Translations under genes and position numbers: made by a program
DNA from: Paracoccus laeviglucosivorans
Lineage (GTDB): Bacteria > Pseudomonadota > Alphaproteobacteria > Rhodobacterales > Rhodobacteraceae
NCBI RefSeq assembly: GCF_900182695.1
Contig: NZ_FXTK01000015.1
Coordinates: forward strand, 38,302-102,301
Length of the DNA stretch: 64,000 nt
Direction of reading: 5' to 3'
Shown: in pieces, positions 35,381 to 48,009 of the stretch
How positions within the stretch are numbered: the stretch's first letter is position 1
Layout: every line of letters begins with the position of its first letter
Notes under the pieces: model-generated
Told to the model about the DNA's origin: nothing
Databases searched by the model: none
What the model saw: the letters and a program-made list of their open reading frames with translations, nothing else

Positions 35381-36316
35381 TCAGCGCGCGGGTTCTGCCA
35401 TTGCTTCGACCACGGCCAGATCGGCCAGCGCCAAGACGGCTTCGCGGGTGGCAGCTGCGGCGATGAAACGCCCGTTGTGACAGAAACGCGCGCCGGGAAC
35501 GCCGCTTGCGGCCTCCAGCGCCTCGCCGGTCAGGCCGGCCCATGCGGCGGGCAAGTCGGCGCGCAGCTCGAACCCTTCGTCATTGCGGCGGATGCCGGTC
35601 AGGCACCAATCGCCACCTTCGCGCGGGTGAACCACGAACAGCAGATGATCCGCGCCCGCCTTCTGGATCGCGGGGCGGAAGGGCATCCCTATCGGCAGCT
35701 CCAGAACGCGACCCGCACCGGCGGCGGCGATGGCTGCCATCACCTGCGCCTCGGCCCTGCGCTTGGCAGCCTGACGCGCGATCCGCGCCTCGACAAAGGC
35801 GCGGGCGATCTCCAGCGCGCGATGGAATGCGCGGGTCTCGGCCTCGGGGTCCTTGTCGTCGAAAACCGGCTTAAGCGTCTCAAGCAGGCTGGGCAGGGCC
35901 AGACTGCCCAGCACGCCTGCCGCATCCGGGTCCAGCGCGCCATTGTCCACCAGATCGATCAGCAGCACGAAACCCGCGTCGAACGAGGCATGGATTTCCG
36001 CGATATCCGCTTCCGGCACGTCCAGCGCAGCCAGATAACGCGCACCGTAATGCTTCCAGATCAGCCCGAACGAGCTATAGGGCTGACCGTCATCGCGCAA
36101 AGGCGCACCGCGCTGATGGTGGTCAAAGATCGTCGCATCGGGATCATAGGCCCCGCCCACATCATAAATGATGCGGTCGCCTGCGGGCGTGATCCAATCG
36201 GGCGAACGGCTGCGCACGATCTGCGCCTGCGGAAACAGCCGCGTCAGCACCACGCTGGACAGCAGCTCATCGGCATGGAACCCACCGGAATGGGTAACGA
36301 GATATTCGGGAATCAT
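35381..36316 (-). CDS. MYG1 family protein (UPF0160)
   Basis: Protein of 311 residues of the MYG1 family, related to DHH phosphoesterases and linked in eukaryotes to RNA processing. Metal-site motifs are THSGGFHADELLSS near the N-terminus, YDVGG and FDHHQRG. Later blocks include ALDPDAAGVLGS and the C-terminal GARFCHNGRFIAAA. It is full length. The bacterial role is not settled, and it is probably a nuclease or phosphodiesterase. Confidence 0.92.
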   Translation of the reverse strand: MIPEYLVTHSGGFHADELLSSVVLTRLFPQAQIVRSRSPDWITPAGDRIIYDVGGAYDPDATIFDHHQRGAPLRDDGQPYSSFGLIWKHYGARYLAALDVPEADIAEIHASFDAGFVLLIDLVDNGALDPDAAGVLGSLALPSLLETLKPVFDDKDPEAETRAFHRALEIARAFVEARIARQAAKRRAEAQVMAAIAAAGAGRVLELPIGMPFRPAIQKAGADHLLFVVHPREGGDWCLTGIRRNDEGFELRADLPAAWAGLTGEALEAASGVPGARFCHNGRFIAAAATREAVLALADLAVVEAMAEPAR

Positions 36317-36384
36317 GGCCGTGCCTTCGCGCTGATGCTTGATGCGGCGTGATACCTTGGCAGCGGCTCCTGCTCAACCAGCGC

Positions 36385-36615
36385 TTAGAAATCCTGCGCG
36401 CTGCGGCGGATTGGGGTCATGCGCTGGCCAGTCCATGTCAGGAAATATTCGCCCTCGCTGACCTTGGTGACGTGATAGCCGTGATCGGTCCGAAAGCTTT
36501 CCTGGGCAGGGCCGCCAGCCATGGCAGGCGCCGCGTTGACGAAATTCAACACGTTGAAAATATCACCGTCATCGGTAAGGCACGCGATAATCTGCCTGAG
36601 CGTTTTGGGCATCAT
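36385..36615 (-). CDS. Small hypothetical protein, 76 aa
   Basis: Protein of 76 residues beginning MMPKTLRQIIACL. A strong AAGGAGG site stands 7 nt before the first ATG, which rejects the longer 146-codon reading. I do not recognise the family. It is soluble, with no signal. Upstream, 36616-36833 holds no recognisable gene. Confidence 0.65.
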   Translation of the reverse strand: MMPKTLRQIIACLTDDGDIFNVLNFVNAAPAMAGGPAQESFRTDHGYHVTKVSEGEYFLTWTGQRMTPIRRSAQDF

Positions 36616-36833
36616 GGTCGGTCCTCCTTGTCGGTCGTTATCTGGCGCCGCGAAAATGCGCGGATGCCGTTGTCCGTGGACGCAAGCCAAACCCCCAGAC
36701 GCCTCGGTCGTTCCCTTCAAAAAATATGTTAATTGCGCGGCGCGGCCCGGTTTTGTGGCGGCACGATCGCGCGCGGGCTGCGAATGCCTTGCCCGCGCTT
36801 GGGAAAAAACGGCCGATGCCCGCAAATGCGGCG

Positions 36834-38042
36834 TCAGAAGAACGCTTGCAGCCCGGTGATCGCCCGACCCAGAATCAGCGCATGAACGTCATGCGTGCCT
36901 TCGTAGGTGTTCACCGTCTCAAGGTTCGCGGCATGGCGCATGATCTGGTAATCTTCCTGAATGCCGTTGCCGCCATGCATGTCGCGGGCGATGCGCGCGA
37001 CATCCAGCGCCTTGCCGCAATTGTTGCGCTTGATGACAGAGATCATCTCGGGCGCGGCCTGCGCGTCATCCATCAGGCGACCGACGCGCAGGCTGGCCTG
37101 CAGGCCCAGCGAAATCTCGGTCAGCATATTGGCCAGTTTCAACTGGAAAAGCTGGGTATTGGCCAAGGGCCGCCCGAATTGCTGGCGGTCCAGACCGTAT
37201 TGCCGCGCGGCGTGGAAGCAGAATTCCGCAGCCCCCATCACGCCCCAACTGATGCCATAGCGGGCGCGGTTCAGACAGCCGAACGGCCCCTTGAGCCCCT
37301 CGACATTGGGCAGCAGCGCATCCTCGGGGACTTCGACCGCATCCATCACGATCTCGCCCGTGATCGAGGCGCGCAAGGACAGCTTGCCACCGATCTTGGG
37401 GGCCGACAGCCCCTTGATCCCCTTGTCCAGCACAAAGCCGCGGATCTTGCCGCCATGCGCCTCGGACTTCGCCCAGACGACAAAGACATCGGCGATCGGC
37501 GCGTTCGAAATCCACATCTTGGACCCCGAGATGACATAGCCCGAGGCGGCCTTTTTCGCGACCGTCTTCATCCCCGCCGGATCAGAGCCGGCATCGGGCT
37601 CGGTCAGCCCGAAACAGCCGATCCATTCGCCCGAGGCAAGTCTGGGCAGGTATTTCTGCCGCTGCGCCTCGGACCCATAGGCATAGATCGGATACATCAC
37701 CAGGGACGACTGCACCGACATCATGCTGCGGTAGCCGCTATCGACCCGCTCGACCTCGCGGGCGACAAGGCCGTAGGCGACATATGACGCGCCAAGCCCA
37801 CCATATTCTTCGGGAATGGTGACGCCCAGCAGACCCATCCCGCCCATCTCGCGGAAAATGTTCGGGTCGGTCACCTCGTCGCGATAGGCGGCGATGACGC
37901 GGGGCTGCAGCTTGTCCTGCGCATAGGCGCGGGCGGCATCGGCCAGCATCCGTTCCTCTTCGGTCAGCTGCTCGGCCAGACGGAAAGGGTCTTGCCAGTC
38001 GAACCGGCCCAGATCGGGGGAATTCTTGGGTTTCAACGTCAT
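36834..38042 (-). CDS. gcdH: Glutaryl-CoA dehydrogenase
   Basis: FAD-dependent acyl-CoA dehydrogenase of 402 residues. It oxidises and decarboxylates glutaryl-CoA to crotonyl-CoA in lysine, tryptophan and aromatic breakdown, passing electrons to ETF. Features are [38 protein letters not shown] and [20 protein letters not shown], typical of GCDH, with the catalytic glutamate in [20 protein letters not shown]. It starts 11 bp after a CoA-transferase gene on the same strand; the pair and the divergent LysR gene form a glutarate module. Confidence 0.93.
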   Translation of the reverse strand: MTLKPKNSPDLGRFDWQDPFRLAEQLTEEERMLADAARAYAQDKLQPRVIAAYRDEVTDPNIFREMGGMGLLGVTIPEEYGGLGASYVAYGLVAREVERVDSGYRSMMSVQSSLVMYPIYAYGSEAQRQKYLPRLASGEWIGCFGLTEPDAGSDPAGMKTVAKKAASGYVISGSKMWISNAPIADVFVVWAKSEAHGGKIRGFVLDKGIKGLSAPKIGGKLSLRASITGEIVMDAVEVPEDALLPNVEGLKGPFGCLNRARYGISWGVMGAAEFCFHAARQYGLDRQQFGRPLANTQLFQLKLANMLTEISLGLQASLRVGRLMDDAQAAPEMISVIKRNNCGKALDVARIARDMHGGNGIQEDYQIMRHAANLETVNTYEGTHDVHALILGRAITGLQAFF

Positions 38043-38053
38043 ATCAATGCCTT

Positions 38054-39205
38054 TTAATCTGGTTTCGAGAATGACCAGACGCCCCCGCCCAAAGGCGGCG
38101 CGGCGCGGTGGGTGGTCAATGGGCTGCGCGAAAACACCAATGGCGTGCGCAGGCCCGCAATGCCTTCGGGCGCGATCTGCATCCCGCGCGCGGCGACCTG
38201 CGGATCGGCCAGCGCCTCGGCCACGCCGTTGATCGGACCGGCGGGGACTCCCGCCCCCTCGAACGCGGCAATCAGATCGGCACGGGTCCGGGCCCCGGTG
38301 CGGTCCGCGATCAGGCTGGTCAGCGTGTCACGGTTCGCCACCCTTGCTGCATTGGTCGCATACTCGGCGCTGTCCGCCAGCCCGCCCAGGCCCAGCACCC
38401 GACACAGCGCGGCGAACTGGCGATCATTGCCACAGGCGATGATCATATAGCCGTCCAGCGTCGGAAACACCTGATAGGGCACGATATTGGGATGCGCGTT
38501 CCCCAGCCGCCCCGGTGCAACGCCGCCCAAAAGCAGGTTCGCTGCCTGATTGGCCAGCACCGCGACCCCGGTATCCAGCAGCGACAAGTCGATGCGCTGC
38601 CCCCGCCCGGAACGTTCGCGTTCCGCCAACGCCGCCTGCACGCCGATCACGCCGTATAGCCCGGTGAAAATGTCGATCCACGCCACACCGACCTTTTGCG
38701 GCTCTCGGCCCGGTTCGCCCGTAAGGTCCATGATGCCGGACATGCCCTGGATCATGAAATCATAGCCCGGTTGTGCCGCGCGCGGCCCGCTTTGTCCGAA
38801 CCCCGTGACCGAGGCATAGACCAGCCGCGGATTGCTGGCCGCAAGGCTGTCGTAATCCAGCCCGAATTTCGCCAATCCCCCCAGCTTGAAATTCTCGATC
38901 ACCACATCCGCATCGGCGATCAGCGTCTTGAGCCGCGCCAGATCGTCTGGGTTCGCGAAATCGCAGATGACCGAGGTTTTGCCGCGATTGGCGGCGTGGA
39001 AATAGGCGGCCACCGTCTCGGTCCCGCCATCCGGCCGCGGGCGCTGGATGAAGGGTGGACCCCAGCGGCGGGTATCATCGCCTTCGGGCGCTTCGATCTT
39101 GATCACCTCGGCACCCAGATCGGCCAAGGTCTGACCGATCCACGGCCCCGCCAGAATCCGGGCCAGTTCGACGACCTTCAGCCCCTGCAATGGTGATCCC
39201 GTCAT
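38054..39205 (-). CDS. CaiB/BaiF family CoA-transferase (probable glutarate CoA-transferase)
   Basis: Type III CoA-transferase of 383 residues. The N-terminus [30 protein letters not shown] with [10 protein letters not shown], and the catalytic aspartate region of this family are present. Linked to glutaryl-CoA dehydrogenase, it most likely activates glutarate using succinyl-CoA or another donor (SUGCT-like). I start at 39205 ([10 protein letters not shown]), 33 bases inside the longest frame. It is the first gene of the two-gene operon. Confidence 0.9.
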   Translation of the reverse strand: MTGSPLQGLKVVELARILAGPWIGQTLADLGAEVIKIEAPEGDDTRRWGPPFIQRPRPDGGTETVAAYFHAANRGKTSVICDFANPDDLARLKTLIADADVVIENFKLGGLAKFGLDYDSLAASNPRLVYASVTGFGQSGPRAAQPGYDFMIQGMSGIMDLTGEPGREPQKVGVAWIDIFTGLYGVIGVQAALAERERSGRGQRIDLSLLDTGVAVLANQAANLLLGGVAPGRLGNAHPNIVPYQVFPTLDGYMIIACGNDRQFAALCRVLGLGGLADSAEYATNAARVANRDTLTSLIADRTGARTRADLIAAFEGAGVPAGPINGVAEALADPQVAARGMQIAPEGIAGLRTPLVFSRSPLTTHRAAPPLGGGVWSFSKPD

Positions 39206-39223
39206 GCCTGCCCCCGTGCGCTG

Positions 39224-39242
39224 AATCATGTATGACATGATT
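39224..39242. promoter_or_regulatory. Palindromic operator between CoA-transferase and LysR genes
   Basis: AATCATG at 39224-39230 and CATGATT at 39236-39242 form a perfect 7-bp repeat around TATGA. It overlaps the -35 of the LysR promoter and faces the CoA-transferase start, so LysR-type control of both directions is likely. Confidence 0.65.
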
Positions 39243-39268
39243 GAACTGTGGACAGGAAACGCTATTCT
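39241..39268 (+). promoter_or_regulatory. Sigma-70 type promoter for LysR gene
   Basis: TTGAAC at 39241-39246 and TATTCT at 39263-39268 are 16 bp apart. Transcription would start near 39275, only a few bases before the ATG at 39280, implying a leaderless or very short-leader mRNA. Confidence 0.5.
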
Positions 39269-39279
39269 TCCCTAACTTG

Positions 39280-42449
<3,170 letters not shown>

Positions 42450-42507
42450 TCAAGAAATGCTATCCCGAGCGTTTGGATAATTAGAAATTGTGTTTGCGTA
42501 TCGCGTC

Positions 42508-42524
42508 GATAACCTCCTCTTATC
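42508..42524. promoter_or_regulatory. Inverted repeat upstream of katG
   Basis: GATAA-N7-TTATC lies about 130 bp upstream of katG. The spacing recalls OxyR tetranucleotide half-sites, but the match is partial. Confidence 0.3.
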
Positions 42525-42544
42525 TTGCGATGCCGTGGAAAGAC

Positions 42545-43027
42545 CTAGCCGAAGGTCTTTTTGAACCAGTCGCGCAGCAACAGCTTTTCGTGGATCAGCG
42601 GTTCGCTGTCATTCATCGCGCGGGGGTCGGACAGATAGTTCATATCGCCAAGCCGCGCCTCTCCGCTTTGGATGGGTTGGCCGTTCTGGGTCAGTGCATA
42701 GCGGATGCGGATTTTCGGAGGGGTCACGTCGCGCATGATGCGGACATCCTGCATCCCCGAGCGCCACGGCTCAAAATCTCCGGCCAGATCCAGTTCGACA
42801 ATATCGATGCGCAAATCCTGACCGGGTTGCAGATAGCGCTGCCCAAGTTCCTGAATGCTGCGATCAAGCTGTGCCACGACGATCCGCCGGTCGCGGTCGC
42901 TGCGCAGCCCCGGATCGCGCGAACCCGCCAGCCCCGCATAATCCACGACCACATCGGCCATCGCGGGCGTAGCAAGCATGGCACAAAGCAGGCTTGCGCA
43001 GGTGGCTTGGCAGACGGTTCGGAACAT
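42545..43027 (-). CDS. DUF3016 domain protein, secreted
   Basis: Protein of 160 residues with a Sec signal (SLLCAMLATPAMA) and a DUF3016-like body (SIQELGQRYLQPGQDLRIDI, IRYALTQNGQPIQSGEARLG, LIHEKLLLRDWFKKTFG). Function is not known. I start at 43027 because the longer frame lacks a signal and ribosome site. It lies upstream of katG on the same strand and may be transcribed toward it. Confidence 0.8.
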   Translation of the reverse strand: MFRTVCQATCASLLCAMLATPAMADVVVDYAGLAGSRDPGLRSDRDRRIVVAQLDRSIQELGQRYLQPGQDLRIDIVELDLAGDFEPWRSGMQDVRIMRDVTPPKIRIRYALTQNGQPIQSGEARLGDMNYLSDPRAMNDSEPLIHEKLLLRDWFKKTFG

Positions 43028-43101
43028 GGCTTTCCCCGTTCGACATGCGATGGGGTCAATATGGGGCATCGGGTCCGACGCGCCAAGGGCGAAGCGGCGA
43101 C

Positions 43102-43740
43102 CTAGCCCCGCCCCGCGCGGCAGATCGCAAGGAAGCTTTCGACGCGGCGGCGCAGATAGGCTTCGGTCTCGGCCTCGGGCCAAGGTGGCATCATCAGCAG
43201 CGCACGGCGCTGCAACCCGGCAAAGACCAGATCGACGAATTGCGCCGCAGCGGCATCGCAATCGCCCACCGCCAGATCGCCCCGCGTTTCGCGCAAACGC
43301 AGGTATTCGCCCAAGGTGCGGACGGAACGCGCTGGCCCGGCCTCGTATATCTTATGCGCCAGATCGGGGAATTTCTCGCCCGCGCCGATCATCATGCGCA
43401 TGGCGGCCAGCACCTCGGGCTGCAAAAGCGTGGTGACCATCTGGCGGGCGATGGCGAAAAGCTCATCCTCGACCGCGCCGTCGCCTGAACCGATGCGGCG
43501 CATCGTGTCCTGCAAGCGGCCGCATTCGCGCAGGACCAGCGCTTCGAACATGGCTTCCTTGCTGTCGAAATAGACGTAAAGCGTGCCTTTCGACACGCCC
43601 GCCGCCTTGGCCACATCCTGCATCGAGGTGCCTTCGAAGCCCTTGCTTAGAAACATCTGCCGCGCACCCACCAGTATCTGACGGCGCTTGGGATTGTCGT
43701 CCTGACCGTCAGGGGCGGCAATCTGGGGCTGGTCGGTCAT
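43102..43740 (-). CDS. TetR family transcriptional regulator of emrAB
   Basis: Repressor of 212 residues. The helix-turn-helix covers RRQILVGARQMFLSKGFEG, SMQDVAKAAGVSKGTLYVYF and DSKEAMFEALVL. I start at 43740 (MTDQPQIAAPDG); the longer frame would read through the operator. It is divergent from emrA with a perfect 33-bp palindrome in between. Confidence 0.93.
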   Translation of the reverse strand: MTDQPQIAAPDGQDDNPKRRQILVGARQMFLSKGFEGTSMQDVAKAAGVSKGTLYVYFDSKEAMFEALVLRECGRLQDTMRRIGSGDGAVEDELFAIARQMVTTLLQPEVLAAMRMMIGAGEKFPDLAHKIYEAGPARSVRTLGEYLRLRETRGDLAVGDCDAAAAQFVDLVFAGLQRRALLMMPPWPEAETEAYLRRRVESFLAICRAGRG

Positions 43741-43791
43741 CTGATTGGCTTTCCCTTTTCGAGCATCTGCTATCGCGGCTGCGCATGGACA

Positions 43792-43824
43792 AATACATTG
43801 ACCGAACGGTTCGGTCAATGTATT
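43792..43824. promoter_or_regulatory. Perfect 33-bp palindromic operator (TetR/emrAB)
   Basis: AATACATTGACCGAAC at 43792-43807 and its exact complement at 43809-43824 flank a single central G. The core TTGACCGAACGGTTCGG lies in the emrA/TetR promoter gap, and its TTGACC may also serve as a -35. Such a site fits a homodimeric TetR repressor, with a possible second pair of dimers. Confidence 0.9.
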
Positions 43825-43857
43825 GGACGAGCTGTTTCATGCAAAAGAGAGTCGGCC

Positions 43858-45039
43858 ATGGCGTCGCAAGAAGATCAGGCAGCTCCGCGTTCCAAGGGCG
43901 GCAAGGCCAAGCGCGTTCTGTTCGTGCTGGGTGCGCTGGTAATTGCCGTCGCAGGCTATGAAGGCTGGCATTGGTATAGCTATGGCCGTTTCCACGAAGA
44001 AACGGACGATGCCTATCTGCAGGCCGATCTGATCACGCTTCAGGCCAAGGATACTGGCTATATCGCCGAGATTCTGGTCGGACCGAATGCCGCGGTCAAG
44101 CGCGACCAGATCATCGCGCGGATCGACCCGCAGGATTATCAGCTTGCGCTGGAAAAGGCGCAGAACAGCCTTGCCTCGGCCCAAAGCGCCGAGGCGCAGA
44201 TCGGTGCGCAGATCGCATCGGGCCATGCCGCGATCGAACAGGCCAGCGCCGCGATTTCGGCGGCCTCGGCCACCAATGACGGTGCGCAGAAATCCTATCG
44301 CCGGGCGCAGGAACTGCGCGCCACCACCGCAGGCACGCAGGCCGCGCTGGATCAGGCCGAAGCCACCGCGAAATCCGCCGCAGCCCAGGTGAAAAGCGCC
44401 GAGGCGGCGCTGACGCAGGCGCAAGCCGAACTGACCGTGCTTGACGCGAAACGCGACAGCGCCAAGCTGGACGTGCGCGCCGCCGAAACCGGCGTGAAGC
44501 TGGCCGAACGCGACCTGACCTTCACCGAAATCCGCGCGCCCTTCGACGGCATCCTGACCGAGCGCCAGATCGAGGTCGGCTCGTTCGTGACCACCGGCAG
44601 CCGCATCGGCACGATGGTCCCCATCGCCGATGTCTATGTCGAAGCGAATTTCAAGGAAACGCAGATCGCCGACATCCGCCCCGGCGCAAGGGTCTCGATC
44701 AAGGTCGATGCCTGGCCGGATCAGGAATTGCACGGCACGGTTGAAAGCCTGACCGCCGGCACGGGGCAGGTCTTCAGCCTGCTGCCCGCGTCGAATGCGA
44801 CGGGGAATTTCACCAAGGTCGTGCAGCGCGTGCCCGTGCGCATCGTCATCGACGACGCCGACCGCGCCCGCCTGCCCCTGCGCCCCGGCATGTCGGTCGT
44901 GACCGAAATCGACCTGCGCACCGGCAAGGATCAGCCCCTGCCCGCCGCGCCGCAGCACCGGCCGGCGGATGACACCCCCCTGACCAGTTCGCGCGAAACC
45001 GGCGCGGCCACGTCGCAGCTGGCGCAGGGCGAGGGTTGA
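43858..45039 (+). CDS. emrA: HlyD-family membrane fusion protein (EmrA-like)
   Basis: Periplasmic adaptor of 393 residues with one N-terminal membrane anchor (VLFVLGALVIAVAGYEGW), a lipoyl half ETDDAYLQADLITLQAKDTG, a long coiled-coil of alanine-rich helices (about residues 95-225) and the second half DLTFTEIRAPFDGILTERQI. It links EmrB to an outer-membrane channel for drug efflux. An AAGAGAG site precedes the ATG at 43858. EmrB starts 4 bp after its stop. Confidence 0.93.
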   Translation: MASQEDQAAPRSKGGKAKRVLFVLGALVIAVAGYEGWHWYSYGRFHEETDDAYLQADLITLQAKDTGYIAEILVGPNAAVKRDQIIARIDPQDYQLALEKAQNSLASAQSAEAQIGAQIASGHAAIEQASAAISAASATNDGAQKSYRRAQELRATTAGTQAALDQAEATAKSAAAQVKSAEAALTQAQAELTVLDAKRDSAKLDVRAAETGVKLAERDLTFTEIRAPFDGILTERQIEVGSFVTTGSRIGTMVPIADVYVEANFKETQIADIRPGARVSIKVDAWPDQELHGTVESLTAGTGQVFSLLPASNATGNFTKVVQRVPVRIVIDDADRARLPLRPGMSVVTEIDLRTGKDQPLPAAPQHRPADDTPLTSSRETGAATSQLAQGEG

Positions 45040-45043
45040 TCCC

Positions 45044-46621
45044 ATGGCCGCCGACATCGCGGCAGCCCCGGCCCCGGCAGATGACCGGATCGACCCGCGC
45101 CGCCTGATCACCTTTCTGCTGATGGTGCTGGGCATGTTCATGGCGATTCTGGACATCCAGATCGTCTCGGCCTCGCTGTCCGAAATTCAGGCCGGGCTTG
45201 CCGCCTCGGGCGATGAGATCCCGTGGATCCAGACCTCATACCTGATCGCCGAGGTCATCATGATCCCGCTGTCGGGCTATCTTTCACGGATGCTCTCGAC
45301 ACGCTGGGTCTTTACCATATCGGCGGGCGGCTTCACGTTGATGAGCCTGCTTTGCGGGCTGTCGAATTCCATCGGGGAAATGATCCTGTGGCGCGCGTTG
45401 CAGGGCTTCATCGGGGGCGCGATGATCCCCACGGTGTTCGCCTGCGCGTTCACCATCTTTCCGCGTTCGAAGATGCACATCGTCTCGCCCATGATCGGGC
45501 TGGTCGCCACGCTGGCGCCGACGATCGGGCCGACGCTGGGCGGCTATCTGACGGAATATCTAAGCTGGCACTGGCTGTTCTTCATCAACGTCATTCCGGG
45601 CATCATCGTCACGACCGCGGCGTTTTTCCTGATCGACTTTGACAAGCCGGACCTGAGCCTGTTCGACCGCTTCGACTGGTGGGGCTTTCTGGGCCTTGGC
45701 CTGTTCCTTGGCGCGATGGAATATGTGCTGGAGGAAGGCGCGAAGGACGACTGGTTCGCCGATCACGTCATCGTCCTGATGACCGCCGTGATGCTGTTCG
45801 GGGGGTTCCTGTTCTTTTGGCGGGCCTTTACCGCCGAGGAACCGATCGTGCGGCTGGATGCCTTTGCCGACCGCAACTTTGCCATGGGCTCGATCTTTTC
45901 CTTTGGGCTGGGCATCGGGCTTTACGGGCTGATCTATATCTTCCCGGTCTATCTGTCGGGGGTGCGCGGCTATAACTCGCTGCAGATCGGCGAGGCGATG
46001 ATGGTCTCGGGGATTTCCATGTTCCTGACCGCGCCCATCGCCGGGCGATTGTCGCAAAAGGTCGATCCGCGCATGATGATGGGCGTGGGGTTCCTGCTGT
46101 TTGCGGCAAGCTGCTGGCTGATGACCGGCCTGACCGAGGATTGGGATTACTGGGAGATCTTCATCCCCCAGATCATGCGCGGCGTATCGCTGATGCTGTG
46201 CATGGTGCCGGTGTCGAACATCGCCCTTGGGATGCTGCCGCCGGAAAAGGTCAAGAACGCCTCGGGGCTGTTCAACCTGACGCGCAACCTTGGGGGCGCG
46301 GTCGGGCTGGCGCTGATCAACACCATCCTGTCCAACCGCGAGGGGGTGCATTACGCCCGCATCGCCGAAAGCGTGACGGCCAACAGCGATCCCGCGATGC
46401 AGGCCACGTCAATGCTGGAACAGGCCTATTCCAGCCTTGGGGATGCGGCCCATACGGCGGCGCTGTCCACGATCACCAGCATGGCGCGGCTGCAATCGGT
46501 GGTCATGTCGCTGGCGGATATTTTCGTGATCCTGTCGGGGCTGTTCGCCGCACTGGCCTTGTTGCTTGTCTTTGTCAACAAGCCTGCGGCAGCGGGCGGC
46601 GGCGGTGGCGGCGGGCATTAA
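45044..46621 (+). CDS. emrB: DHA2-family MFS multidrug exporter (EmrB-like)
   Basis: Inner-membrane exporter of 525 residues with 14 membrane segments. Motifs include FMAILDIQIVSASLSEIQAG, WIQTSYLIAEVIMIPLSGYL and GFIGGAMIPTVFACAFTIF. It exports hydrophobic drugs or weak acids with EmrA. The C-terminus is an unusual glycine tail (GGGGGGGH). Its stop overlaps the convergent cytochrome b561 gene by four bases. Confidence 0.94.
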   Translation: MAADIAAAPAPADDRIDPRRLITFLLMVLGMFMAILDIQIVSASLSEIQAGLAASGDEIPWIQTSYLIAEVIMIPLSGYLSRMLSTRWVFTISAGGFTLMSLLCGLSNSIGEMILWRALQGFIGGAMIPTVFACAFTIFPRSKMHIVSPMIGLVATLAPTIGPTLGGYLTEYLSWHWLFFINVIPGIIVTTAAFFLIDFDKPDLSLFDRFDWWGFLGLGLFLGAMEYVLEEGAKDDWFADHVIVLMTAVMLFGGFLFFWRAFTAEEPIVRLDAFADRNFAMGSIFSFGLGIGLYGLIYIFPVYLSGVRGYNSLQIGEAMMVSGISMFLTAPIAGRLSQKVDPRMMMGVGFLLFAASCWLMTGLTEDWDYWEIFIPQIMRGVSLMLCMVPVSNIALGMLPPEKVKNASGLFNLTRNLGGAVGLALINTILSNREGVHYARIAESVTANSDPAMQATSMLEQAYSSLGDAAHTAALSTITSMARLQSVVMSLADIFVILSGLFAALALLLVFVNKPAAAGGGGGGGH

Positions 46622-47163
46622 CGCCCGGCGGGTGGCCACATCCGCTGCCACACCCCATCGCGCCGGATCAACGCATGTTGCAGCGCGGCTGCGACATGCA
46701 CCACAAGTACCGCGATCAACAGCATCGCTGCGGCATAATGCAGCCCCTCGGCCGTGCGGGCGAGGGGTTCGGATTTCGCAAGCCACGGCCCCGCGCCAAG
46801 ACTGTCCAGCAACTCGATCGGAAAGCCCCCTGCCCGGACGCGGACAAAGCCGCTTAGCGGCATCACCACCAGCAGCACGTAAAGCGCCAGATGCGAGACA
46901 CCTGCCGCCCTGCGCTGCCATTCGGGAACCGAGGGCGGCAGCGGTGGCGCGGGATGCAGCCAGCGATACAGGATGCGCAGCGCGATCAGGGGGATCAGCA
47001 GCGTGCCCATATTCTTGTGAAAAAGGAACAGCCCATCCCCCAGCCCTTTGGGCAGACCTTCGCGCGTCATGATCAGCCCCGCCGGGATCATCAGCAGCAC
47101 GGCCGCGGCGATGATCCAGTGCAGCAGGCGGGCGGGCGTTCGGTAACCGGCAGGATCGGTCAT
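46618..47163 (-). CDS. Cytochrome b561 family protein
   Basis: Di-haem membrane protein of 181 residues with four membrane helices. Haem-ligand histidines are visible in ARLLHWIIAA (His15), LFLFHKNMG, GVSHLALY and LIAVLVVHVAAAL. It transfers electrons across the membrane, in many bacteria from superoxide to quinone or between quinol pools. It is full length, with its own start and no operon partners. Confidence 0.92.
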   Translation of the reverse strand: MTDPAGYRTPARLLHWIIAAAVLLMIPAGLIMTREGLPKGLGDGLFLFHKNMGTLLIPLIALRILYRWLHPAPPLPPSVPEWQRRAAGVSHLALYVLLVVMPLSGFVRVRAGGFPIELLDSLGAGPWLAKSEPLARTAEGLHYAAAMLLIAVLVVHVAAALQHALIRRDGVWQRMWPPAGR

Positions 47164-47268
47164 CGGGCTTGCTCCTTTGCCTTGGCATCATAGCCTTGAT
47201 GGATCAATTCTCAAAGCGTCGCGGTGAAGACGCTTGACGCATCGCAGGGCTGGCCTAGCATCTTTGCC

Positions 47269-48009
47269 ATGCACAGACCCGATCATGGCCCGTTTGCGCG
47301 GGCACCGTCCCGTCCGGTGGCGGGGATTCCGGCGCAGGTCGCGGCCAGCGCATTCGTCGGACTGCTGTCCATGCAGGCGCTGCGCCTTGGCGGCATGGGC
47401 GGAACGCAGGCGGCGTGGTTCGGGGTCAGTCTGCTTTACGCCGCCAGCGCCGCGCTGATCGCGCGGCAGATGCTGCGGACCTATCCCCATCCCCGCATCG
47501 GGGGCTGCAATGCCGTGACGCTGCTGCGCGCCGCGATCACCTGCGCCCTGCTGGCACCTCTGGCGGGCGGCATGGCCGCGGGATGGACGGTCGCCGTGGT
47601 CGCCAGCGCGGCGTTGATGCTGGACGGCGTGGACGGCTGGCTGGCGCGCCGCGCAAGGCTTGTCTCGGGCTTTGGCGCGCGTTTCGACATGGAGGTGGAC
47701 GCCGCATTCGCCCTGACGCTGGCGCTGCACGCATGGCTGGGGTCCGGCATCGGCGCGGGCGTCCTGCTGCTGGGTCTGGTGCGCTATGTCTTTGTCGCGG
47801 CCAGTTTGGTCATGCCGTGGCTGCGCGGTGCATTGCCGCATAGTTTCCGCCGCAAGCTGATCTGTGTGATCCAGCTTGCGGCGCTGATCGTGCTGCAATT
47901 GCCGCCGCTGCCGCCCGAAGCTGCGGTCTTGCTGGCATGGAGCGCGACGGGCGTCGTCATCCTGTCCTTTGCCATCGACATCCGCTGGCTGTGGCGGCAC
48001 CCTGCATGA
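47269..48009 (+). CDS. CDP-alcohol phosphatidyltransferase family protein
   Basis: Membrane enzyme of 246 residues. The CDP-alcohol motif is perfect: Asp122-Gly, Ala126-Arg127, Gly136, Asp140 and Asp144 (DGXXARX8GXXXDXXXD), with Asp119 before it. It couples a CDP-linked lipid or alcohol to another alcohol, making a phospholipid headgroup or inositol-phosphate-like product. I start at 47269 (MHRPDHGPFA). Its stop overlaps the start of the sulfatase-fold gene, so the two are coupled. Confidence 0.92.
   Translation: MHRPDHGPFARAPSRPVAGIPAQVAASAFVGLLSMQALRLGGMGGTQAAWFGVSLLYAASAALIARQMLRTYPHPRIGGCNAVTLLRAAITCALLAPLAGGMAAGWTVAVVASAALMLDGVDGWLARRARLVSGFGARFDMEVDAAFALTLALHAWLGSGIGAGVLLLGLVRYVFVAASLVMPWLRGALPHSFRRKLICVIQLAALIVLQLPPLPPEAAVLLAWSATGVVILSFAIDIRWLWRHPA

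Noticed and set aside
42508..42524. OxyR binding site before katG
   Set aside because: Only a partial match to the OxyR half-site pattern and no linked oxyR; kept as a weak inverted repeat only.
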